Assembly: GCA_025057295.1 (NCBI GenBank)
Contig: JANWXO010000004.1
Span: 1-40,982 of the forward strand
Source of the DNA: Candidatus Binatia bacterium
GTDB taxonomy: Bacteria > Desulfobacterota > Binatia > Bin18
DNA: 40,982 nt
Direction of reading: 5' to 3'
The stretch's first letter is position 1. Each line of letters opens with the position of its first letter. The notes under the pieces are model-generated. The model saw nothing but the letters and a program-made list of their open reading frames with translations. It had not been told where the DNA came from and did not search any database. The translations under genes were made by a program, and so were the position numbers. This document shows positions 7,953 to 17,240 of this stretch, piece by piece.

Positions 7953-9665
7953 TTACATTCCCCCGCTCCCCCGCAGCAACTGCCCAGGATAACTGCCCGT
8001 GTGCTCTCCGTTACGGGTCAGCACCTGACCGTTGACGATGGTATAGTGCATCCCCTCGCACTTCTGGAACAGGCGCGGTCCGTTCCCTGGGAGATCGTAG
8101 ACCGTGTAGGGCGCTAACGGCCGGATGGTGTCTGGATCGAAGATCGCCAGGTCCGCAGCCATCCCCGGCCGGATCATGCCGCGGTCTTTCAGCCCGAGCG
8201 TCGCCGCCGGATAGGCAGCCAACACTTTGATCGCCTTCTCCAGGCTCATCGCCTTATTGTCCCGCACCCAGTGCCCCAGCAGATAGGAGGGGTAGCCGGT
8301 GTCGCAGATATACTGTACGTGCGCACCTCCGTCGGAGAGCGAAACGAGGGAATAGGGGTAGTTGATGATCTTGCAGACCGCACTCTCGTCGCCGTTGGCC
8401 AGCGGCGTGAGGAATTGGGTATCGAGATCCTCTTCCAACGACAGATCCATGAAAACGTCGAAGACATCTCTCCCCTGCGCCGCGGCGATTTCTGCAATGC
8501 TCTTGCCTACGAGGGGTTTGTTCTGCTCCAACTTGACCTCATGCACGTACATGAGATCCCAGCGTTTCGAGAAGGCGCGGGGGACCGGATCCTCGACCAG
8601 ATCGTAGCGGAGTTCGGTACGGATCTGCGGGTCGCGGAAACAGCGCTTGCGCTCTTCCACCGACAGGAAGTGAACTTTCTTCCAGTGGGGCATATCGTCG
8701 AAGATAGTAGCGATATTCTTCAGAGAGAAGCGGAACATGATAGGCCGGCAGCTCGCCTGAGGATAGAGCGGCAGCCCCTCGCGGAAGGCACTGTCGAGCT
8801 GTTCCATCAACTCCGCCCATAGCGTGGGCTGATCCCACTGATGAATCAATCCGATCCAGGTGGTCGGTAGTCTGGTCTCCTTGGCGATCGCCTTGAGCAG
8901 CGCGAGGTCCCGCTCCCGTTCCGACTTGTCCTTCTCGTAAATCAACACCCGCGGGTTGAACTCGAAGAACCCGTGGCCAAACTCGCCGACCGCTTTACAG
9001 ACCTCAAAGAGCTCCTCGTCCTCCGCGACCTTTCCGGGCATGGGCTCGCCGTGGTCACCGACCTGGACCGGCGAACGAGACACGGATAACCCGGCAGCCC
9101 CCGCACGCATGCCCTGGCGGACCAGCTCCTTCATCTGCTCCACTTCAGCACGCGTGGCCGGACGCTCGACGGCATCCAGTCCCATCACGTAGAGGCGGAT
9201 CGGCGAGTGCCCCATGAGGGCGACCAGGTTGAGCGCCGGCCGCACGCGTTCGACGGCGTCGAGATACTCAGGAAAGGTGGTCCAGGTCCACGGCACCCCC
9301 TTTTCCAGGGTCTCCATGCTGACCCCTTCCACCCGCGAGAAGATGTGCATGAGGGGCTCGCGATGCTCGGGCTTGCAGGGGGCAAAGGCGAGGCCACAGT
9401 TCCCCATCACCAGCGTCGTCACCCCGTGCCAACACGACGAGGTGAGCAGCGGGTCCCAAAAGACCTGGGCGTCATAGTGAGTATGGACGTCCACAAACCC
9501 AGGAGCAACGGCAAGACCATCAGCATCGATCACCTCCGGTGCATCACCATCGATGTCTCCGACGGCGACGATGCGTCTCCCCTTGACCGCGATATTCCCC
9601 ATGTAGCTCTCTGCCCCTGACCCGTCGTAGATACGCCCGTTCTTGACCAGTAAATCACAGCGCAT
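7953..9665 (-). CDS. Amidohydrolase family 3 / N-acyl-D-amino-acid deacylase-like protein
   Basis: MRCDLLVKNGRIYDGSGAESYMGNIAVKGRRIVAVGD...VAPGFVDVHTHYDAQVFWDPLLTSSCWHGVTTLVMGNCG. Confidence 0.9.
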   Translation of the reverse strand: MRCDLLVKNGRIYDGSGAESYMGNIAVKGRRIVAVGDIDGDAPEVIDADGLAVAPGFVDVHTHYDAQVFWDPLLTSSCWHGVTTLVMGNCGLAFAPCKPEHREPLMHIFSRVEGVSMETLEKGVPWTWTTFPEYLDAVERVRPALNLVALMGHSPIRLYVMGLDAVERPATRAEVEQMKELVRQGMRAGAAGLSVSRSPVQVGDHGEPMPGKVAEDEELFEVCKAVGEFGHGFFEFNPRVLIYEKDKSERERDLALLKAIAKETRLPTTWIGLIHQWDQPTLWAELMEQLDSAFREGLPLYPQASCRPIMFRFSLKNIATIFDDMPHWKKVHFLSVEERKRCFRDPQIRTELRYDLVEDPVPRAFSKRWDLMYVHEVKLEQNKPLVGKSIAEIAAAQGRDVFDVFMDLSLEEDLDTQFLTPLANGDESAVCKIINYPYSLVSLSDGGAHVQYICDTGYPSYLLGHWVRDNKAMSLEKAIKVLAAYPAATLGLKDRGMIRPGMAADLAIFDPDTIRPLAPYTVYDLPGNGPRLFQKCEGMHYTIVNGQVLTRNGEHTGSYPGQLLRGSGGM

Positions 9666-9708
9666 ACCTATCCCTCCTTTCTTCTGCGTCCTGTCCGTGC
9701 GTCCCAGC

Positions 9709-10140
9709 CTACATCTCCGGCGGGGCAAAGATGGTAAAGCCGAAAAACGGCTCGTCGCCCGTGCGCAATGTGTGCGGCGCCCCGGCGGGGATCATCAACA
9801 GGTCTCCAGCTTTGATCTCCTGCTCCTTCCCCGAGACGCGGGCTGTCGCCTTCCCTTCGATCACGTAAATGAGCTGGTCACCTTTGTGGGTGTTTTCGCG
9901 ATCGCCGCGATACCCCGCCGGTAAGGTGAACACGCCGGTCTGGCTATGGGGGGTGTTCTGCAAAATCTCGAAGGTCTTCCCCTTGTGCTCGAACACGTTC
10001 ACCACGTCCAGGCCGTCCTTCACCGCGCGCAGTTGCGGACCGCCCAGTTCTTTCATCTGTTCCTCGAAGAGTTCGTCGGAAATCAACCCTTTCCGGTACG
10101 CTTTGAGCACCTGCTGGATTTCAAATGTGCGTGTCGCCAT
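9709..10140 (-). CDS. Cupin domain protein
   Basis: MATRTFEIQQVLKAY...HKGDQLIYVIEGKATARVSGKEQEIKAGDLLMIPAGAPHTLRTGDEPFFGFTIFAPPEM*. Confidence 0.88.
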   Translation of the reverse strand: MATRTFEIQQVLKAYRKGLISDELFEEQMKELGGPQLRAVKDGLDVVNVFEHKGKTFEILQNTPHSQTGVFTLPAGYRGDRENTHKGDQLIYVIEGKATARVSGKEQEIKAGDLLMIPAGAPHTLRTGDEPFFGFTIFAPPEM

Positions 10141-10346
10141 ACTGTCCTCCTTTCTCTTCGCTGGCCGTGCTGTGGCTGAGGAAGAGGCAGCGTCGGACCG
10201 GAATGCTGCCGCACGTCTCGCCATAGTCCCGTCGGGGAGGAAAAGTCAAGGGTGTGTGCTCGACCACGTTCCCTCTGGTTCCCGTCCCGCTACGGACGAT
10301 ACAGCGTTCCTGTTCGCGCGCAACGGTCTCGTCAGCATGGCTCGCA

Positions 10347-12296
10347 TCACCGATTCAGCCACCAGATCGCGGAGTTCAGGATGGCGGCAAAGGCACTCCA
10401 CAACAGGTAGGGTAACAGCAGCGCCGCCGCGAAGCGCGAGAGGCGCCAAAACGCGTGCGTCGTGGCTGTGAGAACGGCCAGCAAGACGAGGAGGGTAAGC
10501 AATGCCAGGCCGGGACGCTGGAGCGCAAAAAAACACCCCGACCAGGCAACGTTCAAGCCGAGCTGCACCCCGAACAGAGTCAGCGCCTCGCGGCGCCTCG
10601 GCCCTTCGGTGCGCCAGACCACCCATGCGGCGACAGCCATCATCAGGTACAGCACGGACCAAACCGGTCTGAACACCCAATCGGGCGGTGTCCATGACGG
10701 CTTGGCGAGAGTCTGGTACCAGCCAGACACAGACGAAGCCGTCAACAGGCTCGCCACCCCGGCTGCGGCGAAGCAGAGAACGAGCAACACGAGCAGGGCG
10801 GCAAGCTGAGTGCGGATCGGGCGCTGCACGGGCATCGCTGGCGGTGGGTCATGCACGCGCTCAGCGTGCGCCGCGATGCCTCGCAGCATGCCGCGAAAGA
10901 CCAGCTGGTGCAGGGGGTACACGGCGTACCAGTAAGCACGACCGAGCAAGCCGATTGGATCGTACTCCGCCGTCTGGCGGATGCGCGCGCCAGCAGCTCC
11001 TTGGCTGGTGACCTCGAATTCCAGCCACGCACGACCGGGCAACTTCATTTCGGCAGCGAGGCGGAGCCGCCGGTGCGGCTCGATCGCCTCGACCCGCCAG
11101 CAATCGAGCGTATCGCCCACACGCAGATGCTCGGGATCGCGCCGGCCGCGCCGCATGCCGACACCACCGACCAAGAGGTCCAACATGCCTCGCAGCTGCC
11201 ACAGCCAGTCGGCGAAATACCAGCCGGTCGCGCCACCAATGCGTTCTATCGCCTGAAACGCGCGATCCGCCGGCACCCTCACGTCGATCACGCGCGAATC
11301 GATCACGCGCGAACCGAAGCGCACCCCGAACCAACTCCGCGTCGTCCCGCTCGCTGAGAGCGCATCAGACCAGCGAGTCTCCGCAAGCTCTGCATCCTCG
11401 TTGCGTATCGCAGCCGCGATCGCTTCGCGAAACCCGCACGGCCGTATGGGGAACGCCATCAGCGCCGATGCGTCGTTGACTACCGTCGGATACCGAATGC
11501 TGTCGATCAGCTTGCGACCCACTCGCGCGTACACCGGCGTCACCAATCCGAGCCACAGACTGGACAGGCGGGGCGTGAGCACGGGCACGGGGATGATCCA
11601 CCGTCTCAAGCCGCGTTGCTCGGCATAGGCGCGCATCAATTCTCCGTAGGAAGCGCGATCCGCACCGCCGATCTCGAATATCCGACTCGCCGTCAGGGGG
11701 AAATCGAGCGCTGCCATCAGGTAGGCAATCAGATCAGTGATCCCGATCGGCTGTGCGGGCACCGCGACCCAACGGGGGGCGAGCATCACCGGCAGGCGTT
11801 CGACCAGCGCCCGAATCAACTCGAACGACAGACTCCCCGACCCGATCACGATCGACGCCCGGAATTCGAGGACCGGAACCCCACTGGCGCGGAGGATCTC
11901 CCCGACCTCGTGGCGGCTACGCAGATGGGCCGAAAGCCGGCTACTGCTGTCGCCCAACCCTCCCAGATAGATGATCCGTGCCACTCCCGCAGCACGCGCA
12001 GCTTCGCCAAAGTGTAACGCTCCGCGTCGGTCTTCCACCTCGAACTGCCCCGACGACCCCATGGAATGGACCAAATAGTAGGCGGTCGTCACGCCGGTCA
12101 TTGCTGCACGCAGCGCAACCGGGTCGAGGACATCGCCGCGGACAACCTCTGTGGTGGGACCTACCCGATCCCTCAGGAACTCGGGCCGTCGTGCCAGGCA
12201 CCGCACTCGGTGCCCAGCGTTCTCCAGCGCACGCAGGAGTCGCCCTCCGACGTAGCCGGTCGCGCCGGTCAGTAAAATCAACGGCTGTGACTGCAC
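10347..12296 (-). CDS. NmrA-like NAD(P)-binding / DUF2867-like / TspO-MBR fusion protein (649 aa)
   Basis: N-terminus MQSQPLILLTGATGYVGGRLLRALENAGHRVRCLARRP (Rossmann); middle resembles DUF2867; C-terminus WYQTLAKPSWTPPDWVFRPVWSVLYLMMAVAAWVVW...LGLNVAWSGCFFALQRPGLALL...LLPYLLWSAFAAILNSAIWWLN matches TspO/MBR. Confidence 0.85.
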   Translation of the reverse strand: MQSQPLILLTGATGYVGGRLLRALENAGHRVRCLARRPEFLRDRVGPTTEVVRGDVLDPVALRAAMTGVTTAYYLVHSMGSSGQFEVEDRRGALHFGEAARAAGVARIIYLGGLGDSSSRLSAHLRSRHEVGEILRASGVPVLEFRASIVIGSGSLSFELIRALVERLPVMLAPRWVAVPAQPIGITDLIAYLMAALDFPLTASRIFEIGGADRASYGELMRAYAEQRGLRRWIIPVPVLTPRLSSLWLGLVTPVYARVGRKLIDSIRYPTVVNDASALMAFPIRPCGFREAIAAAIRNEDAELAETRWSDALSASGTTRSWFGVRFGSRVIDSRVIDVRVPADRAFQAIERIGGATGWYFADWLWQLRGMLDLLVGGVGMRRGRRDPEHLRVGDTLDCWRVEAIEPHRRLRLAAEMKLPGRAWLEFEVTSQGAAGARIRQTAEYDPIGLLGRAYWYAVYPLHQLVFRGMLRGIAAHAERVHDPPPAMPVQRPIRTQLAALLVLLVLCFAAAGVASLLTASSVSGWYQTLAKPSWTPPDWVFRPVWSVLYLMMAVAAWVVWRTEGPRRREALTLFGVQLGLNVAWSGCFFALQRPGLALLTLLVLLAVLTATTHAFWRLSRFAAALLLPYLLWSAFAAILNSAIWWLNR

Positions 12297-12428
12297 CTGC
12301 CCTCAGGTTTCAGAGATGACCGAAACGACCAGACAATTTGAGTAGCCGCCGCTGGGAAAAGACCTCCGGCCATCTTTCCCGCCTCCGACAGCGCGCCACA
12401 CCAAGGTCGTACCACACGTTACGCGCAA

Positions 12429-12830
12429 TTAGCTGGTTACGGCGGGAACCTGCGTCGTGCAATAGGCACAGCGTCGAGCTGCCAGCGGAATCTCGCTCAG
12501 ACATTCCGGGCAGGGTCGGGTGGTGGGTTGCGGTGGTTGCGCAGACTGCAGATGCGCCAGAAGACGATTCATGGGGACCACGATGACAAAGTACACCACC
12601 GCCGCCGTCATCAGAAACGAGAGGACATCGTTCAAGATATTGCCCCACAAGATCGGTCCGGTCCGAATCTCCGAAAAGTCCGGCACTCCGCCCATAAGGG
12701 CAATGAGGGGGGTGACCAGATTTTTCACGACAGAGTTGACCACCGCCCCGAAAGCAACTCCCATCACCACACCCACGGCCAAGTCGACAACATTGCCCCG
12801 TAGAATAAAATCACGAAAACCCTTGAGCAT
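12429..12830 (-). CDS. mscL: Large-conductance mechanosensitive channel MscL with C-terminal zinc-ribbon-like tail
   Basis: MLKGFRDFILRGNVVDLAVGVVMGVAFGAVVNSVVKNLVTPLIALMGG...; tail CPECLSEIPLAARRCAYC. Confidence 0.95.
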   Translation of the reverse strand: MLKGFRDFILRGNVVDLAVGVVMGVAFGAVVNSVVKNLVTPLIALMGGVPDFSEIRTGPILWGNILNDVLSFLMTAAVVYFVIVVPMNRLLAHLQSAQPPQPTTRPCPECLSEIPLAARRCAYCTTQVPAVTS

Positions 12831-13153
12831 CAGTCGCCCCCTCCCGTATAGATTTCCTCCGGTCCAGTGCCCCTCACTCTGGTTCGCTATTATACGCCTT
12901 ACCGGAATCTGTTCTACCTGAGCGAGGAACACCACCGACGAATCGAGGTTGCTGAGCATTCTTCACGGGAGCATCGCTACGCTGGATAGCCATATCGTTC
13001 AGCGGTATAGTAGTGGCTCGGACCTGAATAGGAGCATCACCTGATGGTGCAAACACAGGAACAAGGTCTTTCGCTTGTCACTCCAGGATCGGTACGAGAG
13101 CACGGCGGAGGATTCCTCTACCGTCATTCCCCCTGTTCGCCTCAGGAGCACTC

Positions 13154-13885
13154 GTGGACGCACTGAAACGAGCTGCTGCTCTCGCCGCAGTCGATCAAGT
13201 AGAAAGCGGGATGGTGGTCGGCCTCGGATCCGGCACGACCGCAGCGTTCGCCATTCAGGCCCTCGGGGAACGTGTGCGCCAGGGTCGCCTGCGCATCGTC
13301 GGCGTCCCAACTTCCTACGACACCCGTACGCTCGCCAAGGCTTGTGGCATCCCGTTATGCGACACGATAGATATCGATCGTATCGACATCACGATCGACG
13401 GCGCGGACGAAGTGGACCCGGCGGGGAACCTGATCAAGGGCGGAGGGGGAGCGCACGTCATGGAGAAGCTGGTCGCCGCCCTGGCGCGACGGTTCATCGT
13501 CATTGTCGACGAAAGCAAGCTGGTGCCGATTTTGGGAGGCCGGAACTACCCGGTCCCGGTCGAAGTGATCGCGCCGGCGCTCCCGTTCGTTACGCGCTGT
13601 GTCCAGGAACTAGGGGGCAAAGCGACGATCCGCAACGGGTCGGGCAAGCTCGGTCCTGTGATTTCCGACCTGGGCCACCCCATTGTGAACGTCGATTTCG
13701 GCCCTATTGCCGACCCACTACGTCTGAGTCGACAACTCGACAGCATCCCCGGCGTGGTCGGCCATGGCCTGTTTATCGGCATGTGCGATCAAGTCATTGT
13801 CGGACGATCACCAGCCGAGAGCCCGAAAGTCGAGGTTCGACCTTTCCCCAGAACCGTGCGGTACAGCGGCGGAGAATGGCTATGA
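13154..13885 (+). CDS. rpiA: Ribose-5-phosphate isomerase A
   Basis: MDALKRAAALAAVDQVESGMVVGLGSGTTAAFAI...DITIDGADEVDPAGNLIKGGGGAHVMEKLVA...VDESKLVPILG. Confidence 0.96.
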   Translation: MDALKRAAALAAVDQVESGMVVGLGSGTTAAFAIQALGERVRQGRLRIVGVPTSYDTRTLAKACGIPLCDTIDIDRIDITIDGADEVDPAGNLIKGGGGAHVMEKLVAALARRFIVIVDESKLVPILGGRNYPVPVEVIAPALPFVTRCVQELGGKATIRNGSGKLGPVISDLGHPIVNVDFGPIADPLRLSRQLDSIPGVVGHGLFIGMCDQVIVGRSPAESPKVEVRPFPRTVRYSGGEWL

Positions 13886-14329
13886 CAGCGTGCGCTCTGC
13901 ATGCGGTCGCGGGACGAGTGTGGCCGTCCCAACGATCACCCGGTCACCGTGCTGATTCTCGACCACGACGTCACAGTGGATCGTGGCAACCCCGTCCCTC
14001 TCTCCTTTCTCCGTCACCGTGCCCCAAAACGCGAGGGTGTCGCCGTGGCCGACAGGGGTACGAAAGCTGACCTGAAAGTTCCGTAGCCGCCAGCCTGGGA
14101 AGGAATCGGTCAATAACTTCGCCAGCAGGGTTGCGGTGAGGGGGCCGGGGACGATGGGTCGGTGAAACCCCATCTGAGTGGCGCGCTCGGCCTTGAGGAA
14201 GCGCTCGTCCGTCAAGCTGGTCACCGCAGCGTACCGCTGCACGTCTGCCAGGGTCAGAGTCCGGGTCAGCGGTCCGATCTCATCCCCGATCTCGATTGCG
14301 CTCAACGGTTTTGGCGTGCTGTCTGGCAT
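13880..14329 (-). CDS. MaoC-like (R)-hydratase/dehydratase domain protein
   Basis: MPDSTPKPLSAIEIGDEIGPLTRTLTLADVQRYAAVTSLTDERFL...GFHRPIVPGPLTATLLAKLLTDSFPG. Confidence 0.85.
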   Translation of the reverse strand: MPDSTPKPLSAIEIGDEIGPLTRTLTLADVQRYAAVTSLTDERFLKAERATQMGFHRPIVPGPLTATLLAKLLTDSFPGWRLRNFQVSFRTPVGHGDTLAFWGTVTEKGERDGVATIHCDVVVENQHGDRVIVGTATLVPRPHAERTLS

Positions 14330-14341
14330 ATGTGAAGCGAG

Positions 14342-14806
14342 TTAAATCTTTTTTTCCGGTGACCGGATAATCTGACGTTCGCGCAAGACGACCACCGGAG
14401 AGCCGGCGGCGTTGCGGATCGTCATCTCTCGCACGATCACCCCTAACGGGCCACTGCGCCCAGTTTTTTCGTACACCTCGGTCACTTTAGCAGTTGCCGT
14501 ATACGTCTGACCGGCAAGGATCTCGTCGTAGAATTCCAGCTCTTGTCCGGCATGGAGACTCACCATGCCCGGGGGGAGCGGCACCTCGGGGAGCATGCGT
14601 CCGCCACGCAGGTGCATACAGAAGGTGGGAGGAGCGATGACCTCGGGATATCCAGCCTGACGGGCCGCTGCCCGATCGAGGTACAAGGGGTTGAGGTCTC
14701 CGACCGCCTCCGCAAAGGCACGAATCGCTTCCGCGGTAACAGGGAAAGTTCCTAGTTCCACCTCTTTGCCGAGCAGCTGAGGATCGAAATGTATCACGTG
14801 GATCAC
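14342..14806 (-). CDS. MaoC N-terminal-type (FAS1-like) dehydratase; GTG start inferred
   Basis: VIHVIHFDPQLLGKEVELGTFPVTAEAIRAFAEAVGDLNPLYLDRAAARQAGYPEVIAPPTFCMHL...; GTG at 14804-14806 overlaps the upstream stop (GTGA). Confidence 0.82.
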   Translation of the reverse strand: MIHVIHFDPQLLGKEVELGTFPVTAEAIRAFAEAVGDLNPLYLDRAAARQAGYPEVIAPPTFCMHLRGGRMLPEVPLPPGMVSLHAGQELEFYDEILAGQTYTATAKVTEVYEKTGRSGPLGVIVREMTIRNAAGSPVVVLRERQIIRSPEKKI

Positions 14807-15594
14807 CCCTCTAGCGCTATCCTGCCGTACCCGACAAGCAACCCAAAACCGATCAACGCCAGGCCAGCGACTTTGCTGACCGTCACGCCGTACGGGAGCA
14901 GCTTTTCCACGAAAATGACGGTGGCGAGCACTCCCATCCACACGAGGTTCATCGTGCCGACGACGAACAGCACCACCATCAAGCTCCAGCAGCATCCCAA
15001 GCAGTAAGCGCCATGCTGGAGTCCCATGCGGAAAGCACCCAGGCTCCCGTCGCGCCAGTTGGACAACAGAAAGCCCAGCGGAGAGCGACACTGTGACAAG
15101 CAGCGGTCTTTGAGCGGGGTGAGCTGGTAGAGACCAGCAGCCACGAGCGTGCCCCCGGCAATGACCTGCGCGTAGGTCTGCAACACCGGAAAGGTGCGTG
15201 GCAGGGACTGAATGGCCAGGTCTGCTGCATATGCAACCCCCCCGGTGAGAGTCCACAGCACGATATAGCCGCTGACAAACACCCACGAAGGCGTCCACGG
15301 CAGCCCCTGTTCTTGCTGGCGGCGGGCAATGGTGCGGCAGAGTCCTGCCAGCGGTGCCGTTGCCGGCAGCATCATCGCCATCATCATGACTCCCCACAAC
15401 GCCACGTACAGCAGCCCATTCGTCAGAGAAAAGGGCGTTCCCATGGTCATGCTACAGGTCACCAGCCCCCACCCCATACTCCCGGCTTGATAAATCGTCG
15501 CAGCCCACGCAAGCCCAGAGAGCAGCAGCAGGGCACACAGCACCACCACGTGGTCACGGTGCCAGGCTGCGGTGATGGAGTCCGAACGTTCCAT
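14803..15594 (-). CDS. DUF2182 predicted metal-binding integral membrane protein
   Basis: MERSDSITAAWHRDHVVVLCALLLLSGLAWAATIYQAGSMGWG...LLYVALWGVMMMAMMLPATAP...LTPLKDRCLSQCRSPLGFLL...GLQHGAYCLGCCWSLM. Confidence 0.88.
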   Translation of the reverse strand: MERSDSITAAWHRDHVVVLCALLLLSGLAWAATIYQAGSMGWGLVTCSMTMGTPFSLTNGLLYVALWGVMMMAMMLPATAPLAGLCRTIARRQQEQGLPWTPSWVFVSGYIVLWTLTGGVAYAADLAIQSLPRTFPVLQTYAQVIAGGTLVAAGLYQLTPLKDRCLSQCRSPLGFLLSNWRDGSLGAFRMGLQHGAYCLGCCWSLMVVLFVVGTMNLVWMGVLATVIFVEKLLPYGVTVSKVAGLALIGFGLLVGYGRIALEG

Positions 15595-15677
15595 AGGAAA
15601 CGTGCTGTGGGGAAGAGGGCGTCCCGGCAGAGGGGACCCCCTCCATCGACGCGAGACGGAGAGTGCACCGACACGCC

Positions 15678-15962
15678 CTACGAGGCGATCTTGTCGTAGA
15701 ACTCGAGAACCGGCGCACCGTCGAGCAAGGCAGCGAGGTTGACACCCAGCTGGCCCAAGTGTTTCCGATGCTCGTCGAACGCCGCCTGGTCCACATACTC
15801 TTCGTAGAACAAAAAGACACGGGGATTGTCTTTGGAACGGCACATCACATAGGCCCGGTTCCCCGGCTCCTTGCGCACCTCGGGAACAACTCTCTTCATC
15901 GTTTCCTCGAACTCTTGTTCTTTCCCCGCTTTGATCGTCAGCTTGGCAGTGAGCGTGACCAT
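15678..15962 (-). CDS. Antibiotic biosynthesis monooxygenase (ABM) domain protein
   Basis: MVTLTAKLTIKAGKEQEFEETMKRVVPEVRKEPGNRAYVMCRSKDNPRVFLFYEEYVDQAAFDEHRKH. Confidence 0.9.
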   Translation of the reverse strand: MVTLTAKLTIKAGKEQEFEETMKRVVPEVRKEPGNRAYVMCRSKDNPRVFLFYEEYVDQAAFDEHRKHLGQLGVNLAALLDGAPVLEFYDKIAS

Positions 15963-16092
15963 GACGCGCGCCTCCTTCCTTTCTGGCAAGATACCCTCTC
16001 TTGTGCCTGACTGCCGTTGGTTTGGCAACTCCGCAGTTGCACGCGGGCGAGCCCGAGGATATCTCTCAAGAAAACCTGACCGAGGAGCGCCT

Positions 16093-17187
16093 ATGAAAGC
16101 CGCGGTACTGTACAAGGTTGGTGAACCATTAGTGATCGACGAGCTCACCCTCGATCCGCCGAAAGCGGGCGAAGTCAGGGTGCGGGTGGCCGCAAACGGG
16201 GCGTGTCACAGTGACCTCCACGTGATGACAGGGGATATGCGCATGCCGCTGCCGATCGTCCTCGGCCACGAAGGGGCAGGGATCGTCACCGAGGTCGGTC
16301 CTGGGGTGACGTCGGTCCGCGAAGGAGATCACGTGGTGTTATCGTTCGCTCCCACCTGCGGCGTGTGTTCCTTCTGCACCCAAGGATACCCGCACCTGTG
16401 CGAAACCAGACCCAAAACGCTCGGGACCCTGCTGGACGGCACCACGCGCTTGCATAAAAACGGGACAGATGTGTTCCACTTCGCCTTTACCGCCTCGTTT
16501 GCTGAGGAAACGGTCGTGCCGGAAAGCTGTGCGATCAAAATCCGCCCCGACGTGCCGCTCGACCGCGCCTGCTTCGTCGGCTGCGGCACCATGACCGGCA
16601 TCGGCGCCGCGATCAACACCGCCAGAGTGCAGCCGGGCAGCTCCGTGGCCGTGCTCGGTTGTGGCGGCGTGGGTCTCAATGTGATTCAAGGGGCAGCTCT
16701 TGCCGGTGCACGGCAAATCATCGCCGTTGACCTCGTCCCCCAGAAGCTCGACCTCGCCAAAGTGTTTGGTGCGACCCACTGTGTCAACCCGACCCAGGAT
16801 GACCCCCTCACAGCCGTGATGGACCTGACCGGAGGACGCGGGGTGGACTACGCCTTCGAGGTGATCAGCACGCCCAAGACCATCGAGCTGGCATTCAAAA
16901 TGACGGCCCGGAGGGGAGTCTGTACGATCGTCGGCGTGTCGCCCGAAGGGGCGCGCATCTCGCTCAATCCCAACGTGTTCACCATGACGGAAAAACGCCT
17001 GCAGGGATCGTATTACGGCTCGACCCGCCCGCGTATCGATATGCCGCGCCTGCTCGATCTGTATATGGAGGGCAAGATCAAAATCGACGAACTCGTGTCG
17101 CGCACGTTTCCCCTCGAAGGGGTCAACGAGGCGTATGACCTGCTCAGGCAGGGCAGTGTGGCGCGCAGCGTGATCAAGTTTTTCTAG
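16093..17187 (+). CDS. Zinc-dependent alcohol dehydrogenase
   Basis: MKAAVLYKVGEPLVIDELTLDPPKAGEVRVRVAANGACHSDLHVMTGDM...GHEGAGIVTEVG...CGVCSFCTQGYPHLC...VLGCGGVGLNVIQGA. Confidence 0.93.
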   Translation: MKAAVLYKVGEPLVIDELTLDPPKAGEVRVRVAANGACHSDLHVMTGDMRMPLPIVLGHEGAGIVTEVGPGVTSVREGDHVVLSFAPTCGVCSFCTQGYPHLCETRPKTLGTLLDGTTRLHKNGTDVFHFAFTASFAEETVVPESCAIKIRPDVPLDRACFVGCGTMTGIGAAINTARVQPGSSVAVLGCGGVGLNVIQGAALAGARQIIAVDLVPQKLDLAKVFGATHCVNPTQDDPLTAVMDLTGGRGVDYAFEVISTPKTIELAFKMTARRGVCTIVGVSPEGARISLNPNVFTMTEKRLQGSYYGSTRPRIDMPRLLDLYMEGKIKIDELVSRTFPLEGVNEAYDLLRQGSVARSVIKFF

Positions 17188-17240
17188 CCGATGTCCGTGC
17201 CGGAGCGCCGCTCAGGCAGTGCACCTGCTCACGGCAGTGC

